From: Rhodococcoides trifolii
Lineage (GTDB): Bacteria; Actinomycetota; Actinomycetes; Mycobacteriales; Mycobacteriaceae
Direction of reading: 5' to 3'
Length of the DNA stretch: 64,000 bases
Assembly: GCF_014635345.1 (NCBI RefSeq)
Contig: NZ_BMCU01000001.1
Location: forward strand, 496,001 to 560,000
Shown here: one piece after another, positions 50,873 through 59,320 of the stretch
Position numbering within the stretch: position 1 is the stretch's first letter
Layout: each line of letters begins with the position of its first letter
Translations under genes and position numbers: made by a program
Notes under the pieces: model-generated
What the model was told of the DNA's origin: nothing
The model's database searches: none
Seen by the model: the letters and a program-made list of their open reading frames with translations, nothing else

Positions 50873-51858
50873 TGTTGCCGGTGCTGGATCTGTCCGTTGC
50901 AGAGCGTGATCCCTCCTCGTTCAGGTCCGCGCTCCGCGAGGCCACCCACCTCTACGGCTTCTTCTATCTGACCGGTCACGGCGTTCCGAATTCCGACATC
51001 GCGGAGGTCCTCGATTCGGCGCGTGAGTTCTTCGCGCTGCCTCAGGACGCGAAAGACGAAATCAGTCAACTGAACTCGCCGCAGTTTCGTGGGTACACCA
51101 GGCTCGGTGGAGAACTCACCAACGGGACCGTCGACTGGCGGGAGCAAATCGACATCGGTCCCGAGCGCGAGGTCGTCGACGGCGCCGAGGAGTACTGGAA
51201 CCTGCAGGGACCGAACCAATGGCCGTCGGCGCTGCCGGCCTTGCGGTCGACGTTCGAGAAATGGGACAGATCGCTCTCCGCCGTCGGCTTGCGGTTGCTT
51301 CGGCACTGGGCTGTCTCGCTCGGCGCGCCGGAGAACACGTTCGACGCAGCCTTCGCAGACAAGCCTGCCACGCTGATCAAAATCGTCCGGTATCCCGGAA
51401 ACGAAACCAATCCACAAGGGGTTGGTGCGCACAAGGATTCGGGTGTGCTGACGCTGCTCCTCGTCGCCCCCGAATCGGAGGGGTTGCAGGTCGAGTCCGA
51501 GAACGGTGACTGGATCGACGTTCCGCCTCTGCCCGGCGCGTTCGTCGTGAACATCGGTGAGCTGCTCGAAATAGCCACCGGCGGGTACCTGAAGGCGACG
51601 CGCCACCGAGTGTCGGCGCCCCCGCCAGGCACCGACCGGATATCCATCCCGTACTTCCTGAACCCGGCGCTCGATGCGACCGTCCCGGTACTCGACCTAC
51701 CACCCGAGTTGGACCGACGGGGTGTCGACGCAGACCCGAACAATCCGATCTTCTCGACATACGGGGAGAACGCGTGGAAGTCGCGTACGCGGGCGCATCC
51801 GGACGTAGCGGAGAAGTGGCACGGGATCGTGCCGACGAAAGGAGTTGCTGCACAGTGA
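50872..51858 (+). CDS. 2-oxoglutarate/Fe(II)-dependent oxygenase (IPNS-like)
   Basis: A 328-residue non-haem iron oxygenase of the isopenicillin N synthase/ACC oxidase fold. Iron ligands are His187, Asp189 and His245; the R-x-S pair that binds the 2-oxoglutarate carboxylate is Arg256-Ile-Ser258. The N-terminal block FYLTGHGVP is typical. It is not TauD-like. Embedded between LLM genes (start shares a base with the previous stop, TGATG), it may hydroxylate next to sulfur or nitrogen to trigger cleavage of an imported compound. Confidence 0.9.
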   Translation: MLPVLDLSVAERDPSSFRSALREATHLYGFFYLTGHGVPNSDIAEVLDSAREFFALPQDAKDEISQLNSPQFRGYTRLGGELTNGTVDWREQIDIGPEREVVDGAEEYWNLQGPNQWPSALPALRSTFEKWDRSLSAVGLRLLRHWAVSLGAPENTFDAAFADKPATLIKIVRYPGNETNPQGVGAHKDSGVLTLLLVAPESEGLQVESENGDWIDVPPLPGAFVVNIGELLEIATGGYLKATRHRVSAPPPGTDRISIPYFLNPALDATVPVLDLPPELDRRGVDADPNNPIFSTYGENAWKSRTRAHPDVAEKWHGIVPTKGVAAQ

Positions 51859-53165
51859 CTCGACGCAGACGAACTCTCAAAACCGTGACCGGTGTCAGTG
51901 GCGGTACCGACGTCTACGACGCGGCCGTCGATCCGACACGGTCCACACTCCAGTCGTCGATCGAGATCGCAAAGGTCGCGGAGACCAACAAGATCGACGC
52001 ACTCTTCGCCGCGGACCTGCTCAGCTTCAACGCTCAAGGAGCGATCGGCGCCCAAGAACCCTTGATCTACCTGGCGGCTCTGAGTGCGGTGACCTCGCAC
52101 GTCGGCCTGATCGCCACCGTCACCACGACGTTTCATCACCCGTACAACCTCGCGCGTCTGTTCGGCACCCTCGACCACGTCAGCAACGGCCGTGCTGCGT
52201 GGAACGCGGTCACATCGTCGTTGGGCGAGGAGAATTACGGCGAGGGCGCACTGCCGAGCCCCGAGGAGCGGTACGCACGGGCGACGGAATCGCTGGAGAT
52301 CGTCAATGCTTTGTACGACAGTTGGCGACCCGGTGCGCTGTCCCCCGGACCGGACGGCGCCGTGCTGGACGCGTCTCTCGTGCGCCCGGTCGACTACCGG
52401 GGCACGTACTTCTCCGTCCAGGGGCCGCTGAACATTCCGCCCCTGCCGCAGGGTCGGCCCGTGCAGTTCCAGGCCGGGCAGTCCGCCGGCGGCGTCGAGC
52501 TGGGTGCACGCTTCGCCGAGGTCGTCTTCACCTCGCTGGCCACGCTCGACGACGCCATCACCTACACCAAGAACGTCCGGACTCGGGCCGCCGAATGGGG
52601 ACGGGGTGAGGAACTGCCGTTGATCTTCAGCTCCCTTCACGCCACCTACGGATCGACGGAGGCCGAGGTGCGACGGCTGGTGCAGGAACAGAACGACTCG
52701 CATGACTTTGTCGCGGGCCGAGCCCGCTTGGAGGACATGCTCGGCGGCGGCGTCGACCTGTCGGACCTGCCATTGGACAAGCCGATTCCCGTCGAACTAC
52801 TTCCCGACCCCACAACGGTCAACCGTCGCCGCGGACGCGTCGAGATCTTCGGAAAGCTGGCTTCCGAGGGGAAGACGTTGCGGCAGTTGATCATCGCATC
52901 GAAGGATACCGGGCACTGGGCTGAGGCAGGCACCCCCGATCAGATCGCCGACGCCATCGAAGAACGGTACGAGGCGGGAGTACTCGACGTGATCTCGCTC
53001 GGTGGACTGGGCCAGCCGCGTACTCGTGATTTCGTCGTGAACGGGTTGCTGCCGGAACTGCGGCGGCGGGGGATCGTCGGGAACGATTACGTGGGCGGCA
53101 CATTCAGAGAGAACCTCGAACTGCCGCCTCTCCAGCGGAGAGTGTCGTGTCTATCCGGGAAGTAA
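51855..53165 (+). CDS. NtaA/DmoA-family FMN-dependent monooxygenase, third member
   Basis: A 436-residue group-C flavin monooxygenase. NKIDALFAADLLSFNAQG, TTTFHHPYNLARLFGTLDHV, GRAAWNAVTSS and RPVQFQAGQSAGGVELGA are the family blocks. The N-terminus (MTRRRRTLKTVTGVSGGTDV) lacks the Trp-Arg segment usual after strand 1, so the substrate pocket may differ. GTG overlaps the previous TGA. It ends the second operon; a promoter-like site follows before the TauE gene. Confidence 0.87.
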   Translation: MTRRRRTLKTVTGVSGGTDVYDAAVDPTRSTLQSSIEIAKVAETNKIDALFAADLLSFNAQGAIGAQEPLIYLAALSAVTSHVGLIATVTTTFHHPYNLARLFGTLDHVSNGRAAWNAVTSSLGEENYGEGALPSPEERYARATESLEIVNALYDSWRPGALSPGPDGAVLDASLVRPVDYRGTYFSVQGPLNIPPLPQGRPVQFQAGQSAGGVELGARFAEVVFTSLATLDDAITYTKNVRTRAAEWGRGEELPLIFSSLHATYGSTEAEVRRLVQEQNDSHDFVAGRARLEDMLGGGVDLSDLPLDKPIPVELLPDPTTVNRRRGRVEIFGKLASEGKTLRQLIIASKDTGHWAEAGTPDQIADAIEERYEAGVLDVISLGGLGQPRTRDFVVNGLLPELRRRGIVGNDYVGGTFRENLELPPLQRRVSCLSGK

Positions 53166-53183
53166 CCGGCGTGATCGAAACCC

Positions 53184-53212
53184 TTGACGAAATCGTTTGT
53201 CGTGTCTGCAAT
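53184..53212 (+). promoter_or_regulatory. Candidate promoter upstream of the TauE/SafE gene
   Basis: TTGACG (53184-53189) and TGCAAT (53207-53212) are separated by 17 bases, a good sigma-A-like arrangement. It is preceded by GTGATCGAAACCC, which weakly resembles the CTGATTCGAAC elements. It could drive tauE and the following genes independently of the upstream operon. Confidence 0.4.
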
Positions 53213-53230
53213 TGAGTCCGTGCCCATTCC

Positions 53231-53314
53231 ATGGATCGTGACTGCCCAACACTGTCCGGGTTAGACCTTCTCGGCCCGTTCGTCCGACTTTCGATTCAGG
53301 AGCAAAGCACGTGA
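53231..53314 (+). CDS. 27-residue upstream ORF overlapping the TauE start
   Basis: A short frame beginning MDRDCPTLSG and ending RLSIQEQST; its TGA overlaps the TauE GTG (GTGA). The TauE ribosome site CAGGAG lies inside it, so translating this ORF would influence TauE initiation. It contains one cysteine codon. It has no clear ribosome site of its own and could be a chance frame. Confidence 0.3.
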   Translation: MDRDCPTLSGLDLLGPFVRLSIQEQST

Positions 53315-54237
53315 AGACCCTCATCCTCATCGCCGTCGTCGGGTTCGCCGCCCAACTCGTCGACGGCGCGCTCGGCATGGCGTACGGCGTCACCACCACG
53401 ACACTGTTGCTCGCCATCGGCACCAACCCCGCCACCGCATCCGCGACGGTTCACCTCGCCGAAATCGGCACCACGTTCATCTCCGGTGTCTCGCACTGGA
53501 AGTTCGGCAACGTGGACTGGAAAGTGGTGCGGCGCATCGCGTTACCCGGCGCTGTCGGTGCGTTCCTCGGCGCCACGATTCTGTCTCGACTGTCCACCGA
53601 GAGCGCCGCGCCGGTCATGGCTCTGATTCTGTTGGCGCTCGGTCTCTATATTCTCATCCGTTTCACCTTCCAGGGAATACCGCGCGGCAACCTGGGGAAG
53701 CCGCTGCGGAAACGATTCTTGGCGCCACTCGGGTTCGTTGCGGGATTCGTCGACGCAACGGGTGGCGGCGGATGGGGGCCGGTGGGAACGCCGGCAATTC
53801 TTGCGAGCGGTCGGTTGGAGCCGCGCAAGGTGATCGGGTCCATCGACACCAGTGAGTTCGTCATCGCCTTGGCCGCCAGCCTGGGGTTCCTGTTCAGCCT
53901 GGGCTCGCAAGGGATCAACGTCGGCTGGGTGCTGGCCATCCTGGCGGGCGGCGTTCTTGCGGCACCACTCGCGGCGTGGCTGGTGCGCCATGTGCCGCCG
54001 AGATTGCTGGGCGCCTCGGTCGGTGGGATCATCGTTCTGACCAACGCGCGCAGCCTGATTCGGAGTGGATGGTTCGAGCTGAGCGGCAGTCTGCAGACAA
54101 TCGTGTACGTCACCATCGTCGTGGCGTGGATCGGTGGGTTCGTCTACTCGCTGCGGGCGTACCTGGACGATCGTGAAAACGAATCGGCCGACCGCATCGC
54201 CGAGGAGGCGCGGCGCGCCGGAGACGTCAACGTCTGA
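53311..54237 (+). CDS. TauE/SafE-family (TSUP) sulfite/organosulfur exporter
   Basis: A 308-residue membrane protein with about eight helices. The N-terminal repeat begins LVDGALGMAYGVTTTTLLLA, and the C-terminal repeat has FVDATGGGGWGPVGTPAIL, the TSUP hallmark. Members export sulfite, sulfoacetate or thiosulfate-like anions. Placed after the monooxygenase operons, it would remove sulfite released by SsuD-type reactions. TCAGGAG precedes the GTG. The cytoplasmic C-terminus is acidic. Confidence 0.9.
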   Translation: MKTLILIAVVGFAAQLVDGALGMAYGVTTTTLLLAIGTNPATASATVHLAEIGTTFISGVSHWKFGNVDWKVVRRIALPGAVGAFLGATILSRLSTESAAPVMALILLALGLYILIRFTFQGIPRGNLGKPLRKRFLAPLGFVAGFVDATGGGGWGPVGTPAILASGRLEPRKVIGSIDTSEFVIALAASLGFLFSLGSQGINVGWVLAILAGGVLAAPLAAWLVRHVPPRLLGASVGGIIVLTNARSLIRSGWFELSGSLQTIVYVTIVVAWIGGFVYSLRAYLDDRENESADRIAEEARRAGDVNV

Positions 54238-54279
54238 TCCGAAGGAACAATTCACGTCGAACGGAAGTTGGTAGTCCAC

Positions 54280-55221
54280 ATGACACGAGTAGCGGTAGCA
54301 ACAGCGTTAGGTGGACCGGAGGTACTGCAGATCGTCGAGGAGGCCGTGGCGCATCCAGCGGCCGGGCAGGTTCTCGTCGACATCAAGGCCATCGGCGTCA
54401 ACCCCATCGACTACAAGCTCTACAGCGGAGCTTTCGGTTCGGACGAATCGACACTGCCGATACGACTGGGCAGCGAAGCATCCGGTGTCGTGACCGCGGT
54501 AGGCGCCGGTGCCACCGGCCCGGCGGGCCCCATCTCGGTCGGCGACGAGGTGATCGTGACCGGGGTGTCCGGCTCGTACGCGGAGAAGCTGTTGGCTCCG
54601 GGAGACGCCGTCTTGCCGAAACCGAGCAACCTGAGCTGGGAAGAAGCAGCGGGGTTCGTCCTCGTTGCCGGAACGTCCTACGACACTCTCGAAGTGACCA
54701 AGGTGGGCGAGGGCGACACCGTCCTGGTACACGGCGCTGCCGGCGGAGTGGGATCCATCGTGGTCCAGCAGGCGAAGGCGCGCGGCGCTCGCGTCATCGC
54801 AACCGCGCGCGCGATCAATCACGACGCGCTCCGCGACTACGGCGCCGAACCCGTCGAATACGGCGCCGGACTGCTCGATCGGGTGAAGGCACTGTCCCCG
54901 AACGGAATCAGTGTCGCGATCGACACCGTCGGGACCGACGAGGCGGTCGACGTGTCCCTGGCGTTGGTGGCCGACAAGTCTCGCATCGTCACCATCGCCG
55001 CGTTCGACCGCGCGGACGACGACGGCTTCCAGTCCGTGGGCGGGGGGAATCAGGAAAGTGCCAAGCGTCGCAAAGCAGCTCGACTCGAACTGGTCGACGC
55101 TGCGCGCGCAGGCACACTGGTTGTCCCTATCGCCAAGACCTTCCCGCTCGACGAGGTCGCCACGGCTCACCGGGAATTGCAGACGCAGCACTCGCGGGGA
55201 AAGTTCATTCTGATTCCATGA
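54280..55221 (+). CDS. Zinc-free MDR-family NADP-dependent quinone oxidoreductase
   Basis: A 313-residue medium-chain dehydrogenase/reductase of the quinone oxidoreductase type. GVNPIDYKLYSGAF is the GroES-like domain, and VHGAAGGVGSIVVQQAKARGARV is the NADP Rossmann segment. The zinc ligands of alcohol dehydrogenases are absent. It ends GKFILIP, as in close relatives. ATG at 54280 is preferred over a TTG at 54268 by conservation. It is coupled to the first SnoaL-like gene (ATGA). Confidence 0.88.
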   Translation: MTRVAVATALGGPEVLQIVEEAVAHPAAGQVLVDIKAIGVNPIDYKLYSGAFGSDESTLPIRLGSEASGVVTAVGAGATGPAGPISVGDEVIVTGVSGSYAEKLLAPGDAVLPKPSNLSWEEAAGFVLVAGTSYDTLEVTKVGEGDTVLVHGAAGGVGSIVVQQAKARGARVIATARAINHDALRDYGAEPVEYGAGLLDRVKALSPNGISVAIDTVGTDEAVDVSLALVADKSRIVTIAAFDRADDDGFQSVGGGNQESAKRRKAARLELVDAARAGTLVVPIAKTFPLDEVATAHRELQTQHSRGKFILIP

Positions 55222-55628
55222 GCGAAAACCGCTGGGCTGTAGATGAATTACTGGCTCGCTACTCTCACGTCGTCGACAACGCGGCGTGGGAGGAGTTGAG
55301 CTCGGTGTTCACTGCGGATGCAGTGGTCGACGCCGAATTCTCCGAGGTGATCGGACTCGACGCGATCCGAGGACTCCTAGAATCGTTCGATCCACTCCGT
55401 TCCCACCACACGCTGAACACCATCACCAAGACGGACGAGTCCGGCGCGATCCATGCGTGGAGTCGGTTCCTGATCGTCGAGTTTGACGCAACGTCGTTGA
55501 CCGGTGACTATGTGGACGAGCTCGTCGAGACCACCGATGGTCTTCGGATCAGTAAGCGTCGCATCAGTACTCGGAACCGGCCGGAGGATTCGCAGGGTAG
55601 ACGTGAGTCGTTTGCGACGTGGTCGTGA
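55218..55628 (+). CDS. SnoaL-like (NTF2-fold) protein 1
   Basis: A 136-residue alpha+beta barrel protein. LLARYSHVVDNAAWEELSSVF and HHTLNTITKTDESGAIHAWSRF are the SnoaL-4 pattern, with the His/Asn/Asp pocket positions kept. Such proteins include dehydratases, isomerases and aldol cyclases, as well as non-catalytic members. It is the first of two tandem paralogues, both downstream of the quinone oxidoreductase-like gene. The substrate is unknown. Confidence 0.82.
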   Translation: MSENRWAVDELLARYSHVVDNAAWEELSSVFTADAVVDAEFSEVIGLDAIRGLLESFDPLRSHHTLNTITKTDESGAIHAWSRFLIVEFDATSLTGDYVDELVETTDGLRISKRRISTRNRPEDSQGRRESFATWS

Positions 55629-56068
55629 CGGAGACCCGGGTCGACTCCGATACCGCCGCCGAGATCCTCGACGTACTAGCTCGATACGCCCAGGTGATCG
55701 ACAACCGTGATTGGGATCAAGCGGACTCTCTCTTCACGGACGACGTGGTGTTCGGATCGTCCAGTGGGGTCGCGGAAATACGCCGGATGGTGGAGGACGT
55801 CCATCCCTACCACCCACACCACACGACGAACACGATCATGACTCGGCGGCCCGATGGCACCGTGCGCGCCTGGAGCAAGTTCTTCATCGTCCGCACCGAC
55901 GGATCCGTCGGCAGCGGCGATTATCAAGACACGTTCCGGCACACCGATACCGGTTGGCGTATCGCGCATCGCGTGGCCAGTCGCGGAAACCGCCGCGACG
56001 ACGATCCTGGCGGGCCGTCTCGTCGAACGTTCAGCTTCGACGGGTGGCGGGCGCCGGGGACGGCCTGA
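55625..56068 (+). CDS. SnoaL-like (NTF2-fold) protein 2
   Basis: A 147-residue paralogue of the preceding protein, sharing LARY-x-x-V-x-DN, HHT-x-NTI and AWS(R/K)F. I use the GTG at 55625, which overlaps the TGA of gene 1; a GTG six bases upstream is possible. It is the last gene of the unit. Tandem SnoaL pairs often form heteromers or act on successive intermediates, but no data decide this here. Confidence 0.82.
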   Translation: MTETRVDSDTAAEILDVLARYAQVIDNRDWDQADSLFTDDVVFGSSSGVAEIRRMVEDVHPYHPHHTTNTIMTRRPDGTVRAWSKFFIVRTDGSVGSGDYQDTFRHTDTGWRIAHRVASRGNRRDDDPGGPSRRTFSFDGWRAPGTA

Positions 56069-56076
56069 TCGCAACG

Positions 56077-56334
56077 CTAGCCGGTGACCCGCAAGCATTC
56101 GTCGAGTTGGTACATCAAAGTGGCACAACGGCTTCGACCTCGTAATGCTGGCGGGTACCGATTCAGGACATCGACCAACACGTCGGTTGCCATCGACTGT
56201 GCACGACGCAGTTGTGCTGAGGCGGCAGCAGCGTCGCCCGCGAGAACCTCGGCGACTCGTGCGGCGTTCGCCGCCGCGCGAAGGATGTGGCCGACCTGAT
56301 GCGCTCGTCGAATCGGATGTAGGTAGGCAGTCAT
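56077..56334 (-). CDS. Short hypothetical protein, possible fragment of an immunity-like family
   Basis: An 85-residue Ala-rich helical frame (HQVGHILRAAANAARVAEVL, then LMYQLDECLRVTG). It resembles the C-terminal half of small putative immunity proteins in actinobacteria, and the conserved-looking YQLD ending supports coding, but the N-terminal half is missing. GTG/ATG choice is uncertain and no good ribosome site is seen. It runs opposite to the 5' end of the broken DUF222 gene, so it may itself be a remnant left by the same rearrangement. Confidence 0.4.
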   Translation of the reverse strand: MTAYLHPIRRAHQVGHILRAAANAARVAEVLAGDAAAASAQLRRAQSMATDVLVDVLNRYPPALRGRSRCATLMYQLDECLRVTG

Positions 56335-57565
56335 CGACGACTTCCGCCGCTACCTCGCCCGCGCCGAGAGCGCCCACGCCGACAGCGTCGACCCCGACGA
56401 CCTCGCCCACGCCGTCGACGCTCTCGGGTACCTCACCCGCCACCTCACCGCCGACGAATTGGCCCTCGCCGCCCGCGAATACTCCGAACGACTCCTCCCC
56501 GACGGGATCCCCGACAAGGACACCAAAGACGTTCCGTTCCTGACCATCTCACCCCAACGCGAGGACGGGCTGCGCCGCATCATCGGGCTCATCGACGCCG
56601 AACTGCACGCCTACCTCGAACCGTACATGGCCAAGTACTCCGCCCCCGGCATGCTCAACCCCGACGACGCAACCCCGATCACCGACCCCGAACCCGACAG
56701 TGGCGCCGATGCCGATGCCGATGCCGATACGGGACCGGGTGCCGATGCCGATGCCGAGTCGGACGACGACGCACGAGCGGGTGCTGCCGATGACGACGAC
56801 GAGTCGGACGACGACGACGAGTCGGACGACGACGCACGAGCCGGGACCGACGAGCACGGGGACGGGGACGGGGTGCCCGGTGACCGAGAACCACCCGCCC
56901 CCGAATCCCCCGAACAGCAAGCCCGCCGCGACACCGCTGCCGCCCGCGACACCCGCCCCGCCGGAAAACGGCGCCACGACGCCCTCAAATTCGTCCTCCG
57001 CACCGCACTGATGTCGGGGAAGTTCGGCACCCACCGCGGCATCCCCGTCTCCGTGGTCATCACCACCACCCTCGCCGACCTCGACAAACACAGCGGATAC
57101 GTCCGCACCGGCGGCGGCACCCGACTCACCCGAGACGACCTGAGACGCATGGCTTCTCACAGCGACAACTACCTCGTCGTCTTCGACGAACACACCCGCA
57201 AACCGTTGTACCTCGGCCGCACCCGCCGCACCGCCTCACCCGAACAGCGCTACGTCCTGCACGGCCTCGACCGCGGCTGCACGTTCCCCGGCTGCACCGG
57301 CACCGCCTACTACAGCGAAGCGCACCACCGCATCGACGACTGGGCCGACGGCGGCAACTCCGACGCCGACGCATTCGCCTTCGCCTGCCCCAAACACCAC
57401 CGCCTGCACGGAACCGAACCCCACCAGTTCCGCACCTCCGTCGCCCCACCGGAGCACCCGCAGTCCGGTCGAACCCTCTGGCACCACAACACCGCCGACC
57501 CCACCATGAGCCACGGCCGCGTCAACCATGCCCACCACCCCGAGGAATACCTCCTCACCACCTGA
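56327..57565 (+). pseudogene. DUF222/HNH endonuclease gene lacking its 5' end
   Basis: The frame after a TAG at 56324 reads IDDFRRYLARAESAHADSVD and on into DUF222 and HNH sequence, but has no ATG, GTG or TTG until a TTG at 56459 inside the domain. The C-terminus carries the HNH nuclease: CTFPGC, then SEAHHRIDDWADGG and CPKHHRL. A low-complexity acidic stretch (Asp/Ala and Asp/Glu/Ser repeats, about 56700-56880) separates the halves. Full-length relatives have a longer N-terminus, so this copy looks truncated, although a shortened protein from 56459 (368 residues) could still be made. Confidence 0.72.
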
Positions 57566-57584
57566 ACCCCGACAACACGACTCA

Positions 57585-57610
57585 GCCCCGACCGACACCA
57601 CGGCCGGGGC
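57585..57610 (+). terminator. Terminator-like hairpin after the DUF222 gene
   Basis: GCCCCG (57585-57590) and CGGGGC (57605-57610) form a six-pair stem with a 14-base loop, 20 bases after the HNH stop. There is no U-run, so it is only a weak candidate. Confidence 0.3.
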
Positions 57611-57668
57611 CAGAAGTCGTGCCGAAATTGGCTGTTCGAATGCGGTGGAACGCGACTACCGTCCAGAG

Positions 57669-58043
57669 ATGGCAGCCAAGCAGTTTCAAGTCACGTTCGA
57701 CTGCGCAGAACCCGCAAAAGTCGCCCGGTTCTGGTGCGAGGTACTGGGCTATGTCGCGAACTCGGGCGACGACTGGGCCGCCGCCACCGACCCCGCCGGT
57801 ACCGGCCCGCGGCTGTACTTCCAGCGCGTACCGGAAGGCAAGACGGTGAAGAACCGAGTTCACCTCGACGTCAGAGTAGGAACTGGTCGGGTTGGTGCGC
57901 AGCGACTTTCGACCTTGGAAGACGAAGCCGCACGGCTGATCGAGCTCGGTGCCACGCGTGTGCGACTGCTACCCGCCAACGACGACGACGAGTCGTGCAT
58001 GGTGATGCAGGACATCGAGGGGAACGAGTTCTGCCTCGACTAG
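57669..58043 (+). CDS. VOC-superfamily (glyoxalase-like) protein
   Basis: A 124-residue single-domain protein with the paired beta-alpha-beta-beta-beta fold. FDCAEPAKVARFWCEVLGYV begins the first module, and MVMQDIEGNEFCLD is the typical terminal metal-site strand of glyoxalase/bleomycin-resistance/dioxygenase proteins. The ATG at 57669 starts directly before the fold. It probably forms dimers. The substrate is unknown and it shares no operon. Confidence 0.83.
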   Translation: MAAKQFQVTFDCAEPAKVARFWCEVLGYVANSGDDWAAATDPAGTGPRLYFQRVPEGKTVKNRVHLDVRVGTGRVGAQRLSTLEDEAARLIELGATRVRLLPANDDDESCMVMQDIEGNEFCLD

Positions 58044-58058
58044 CCGGCCCGACCTGGC

Positions 58059-58883
58059 TCAGGACTCCTCGGCGGCGGCCTTGGCTCGGTCGGGCACATG
58101 CGTCGATTGGGATCGCGGCGGACGCTCGTACGTGTTCGCTGCCGGGGGTCGCTCGGGGAGCTCGACATCGGGTTCGGGTACGTCGCCGTAGTCGATCGTC
58201 GAGAGCAGGTGGGAGATCATGTTGATCCGTGCGTGCTTCTTGATGTCAGATTCGACTACATACCAGGGGCTTTCGAGCGTGTCGGTGTAGTCCATCATCT
58301 CGTCCTTTGCCTTGGAGTAGTCCTCCCACCGCGTGATGGACTCGAGGTCCATCGGGCTCAGCTTCCACTGTTTGAGCGGGTCGTTCATCCGCTTGCGGAA
58401 ACGCTTCAACTGCTCACTGTCCGACACCGAGAACCAATACTTCCGCAGCACAATGCCGTCGTCCATCAGCAGTTGCTCGAACACCGGGGTCTGCGACATG
58501 AACCGCGAATACTCTTCGGGTGTACAGAACCCCATGACCTTTTCGACACCGGCCCGGTTGTACCAGGATCGGTCGAACAGGACGATCTCGCCCGGTGCGG
58601 GTAGATGCGCGATGTAGCGCTGGTAGTACCACTGGCCCTTCTCGCGCTCGGTGGGCGTCGGCAATGCGACGGTGCGCGCGACGCGACCGCTCAGATGGTC
58701 CGTGAAACGTTTGATGGTGCCACCTTTTCCGGCGGCATCGCGTCCCTCGAACAGGATCACCACACGGGCGCCGGTCGCTTTCACCCATTCCTGAAGTTTG
58801 ACCAGTTCCGTCTGTAGCCGGAGGAGCTCGTCCTCGTACACGGCGTTCGGAATCTTCGGTGTCGCCTTTTTCGACTTCGTCAT
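58059..58883 (-). CDS. ppk2: Polyphosphate kinase 2
   Basis: A 274-residue PPK2 family kinase that transfers phosphate between polyphosphate and nucleoside diphosphates or monophosphates. Walker A is GRDAAGKGG (47-55); Walker B is FDRSWYNRAGVE with Asp104; the lid-region LKRFRKRMNDPLKQWKLSPMD is intact. One domain of this length fits class I (NDP to NTP) PPK2. The C-terminal 40 residues are Pro-rich and unlikely to fold. Confidence 0.93.
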   Translation of the reverse strand: MTKSKKATPKIPNAVYEDELLRLQTELVKLQEWVKATGARVVILFEGRDAAGKGGTIKRFTDHLSGRVARTVALPTPTEREKGQWYYQRYIAHLPAPGEIVLFDRSWYNRAGVEKVMGFCTPEEYSRFMSQTPVFEQLLMDDGIVLRKYWFSVSDSEQLKRFRKRMNDPLKQWKLSPMDLESITRWEDYSKAKDEMMDYTDTLESPWYVVESDIKKHARINMISHLLSTIDYGDVPEPDVELPERPPAANTYERPPRSQSTHVPDRAKAAAEES

Positions 58884-58960
58884 CGATCAACGGTAGGTCT
58901 CTCGACGCCCTCGTGGTCGCAGACTGCGTAATCTTCTTGTTTCGAGTCCCTCGGGACAGA

Positions 58961-59320
58961 TCAGGCCGGTGGCTCCCACAACTCGATGGGGTTGCCTTCG
59001 GGGTCGTGGATGCGAGCGAACCGCCCGGACTCCGGAGTGTCCCACTCCGGGTCCGTGATGATCTCGATCTTGTTGTCCCGCAACGTCTGCAACAATCCGT
59101 CGAGGTCGCTGACGCGCAGGTTGATCATGACCTGCTTGTCGGCCGGCCAGTAATCCGTGGTCGCCTCGAACGGCGCGAAGACGAGCGGGCCGCCCCGAGT
59201 GCTCCATGCGTACTCGTCGGGCGAGGTGGGGCCGATGCCGAGGTGCTGGTGGTACCACGCGGACAGAGCGCCAGGGTCCTTCGCACGAAAGAAGAATCCG
59301 CCCATTCCCAGTACCGGCAT
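58961..59320 (-). CDS. VOC-superfamily protein, last gene of the LLM–FAD operon
   Basis: A 119-residue glyoxalase-like protein. LGMGGFFFRAKDPGALSAWY and GRFARIHDPEGNPIELWEPP are the two ends of the VOC fold; the Glu in the last block is the usual metal ligand. The start at 59320 shares a base with the stop of the FAD-protein gene (TGATG), so it is translated with it. It may process the LLM product. Confidence 0.87.
   Translation of the reverse strand: MPVLGMGGFFFRAKDPGALSAWYHQHLGIGPTSPDEYAWSTRGGPLVFAPFEATTDYWPADKQVMINLRVSDLDGLLQTLRDNKIEIITDPEWDTPESGRFARIHDPEGNPIELWEPPA

Noticed and set aside
56700..56880. Possible tandem repeat or satellite DNA
   Set aside because: The bases are in-frame Asp/Ala and Asp/Glu/Ser codons of the HNH protein's low-complexity linker, not an independent repeat element.
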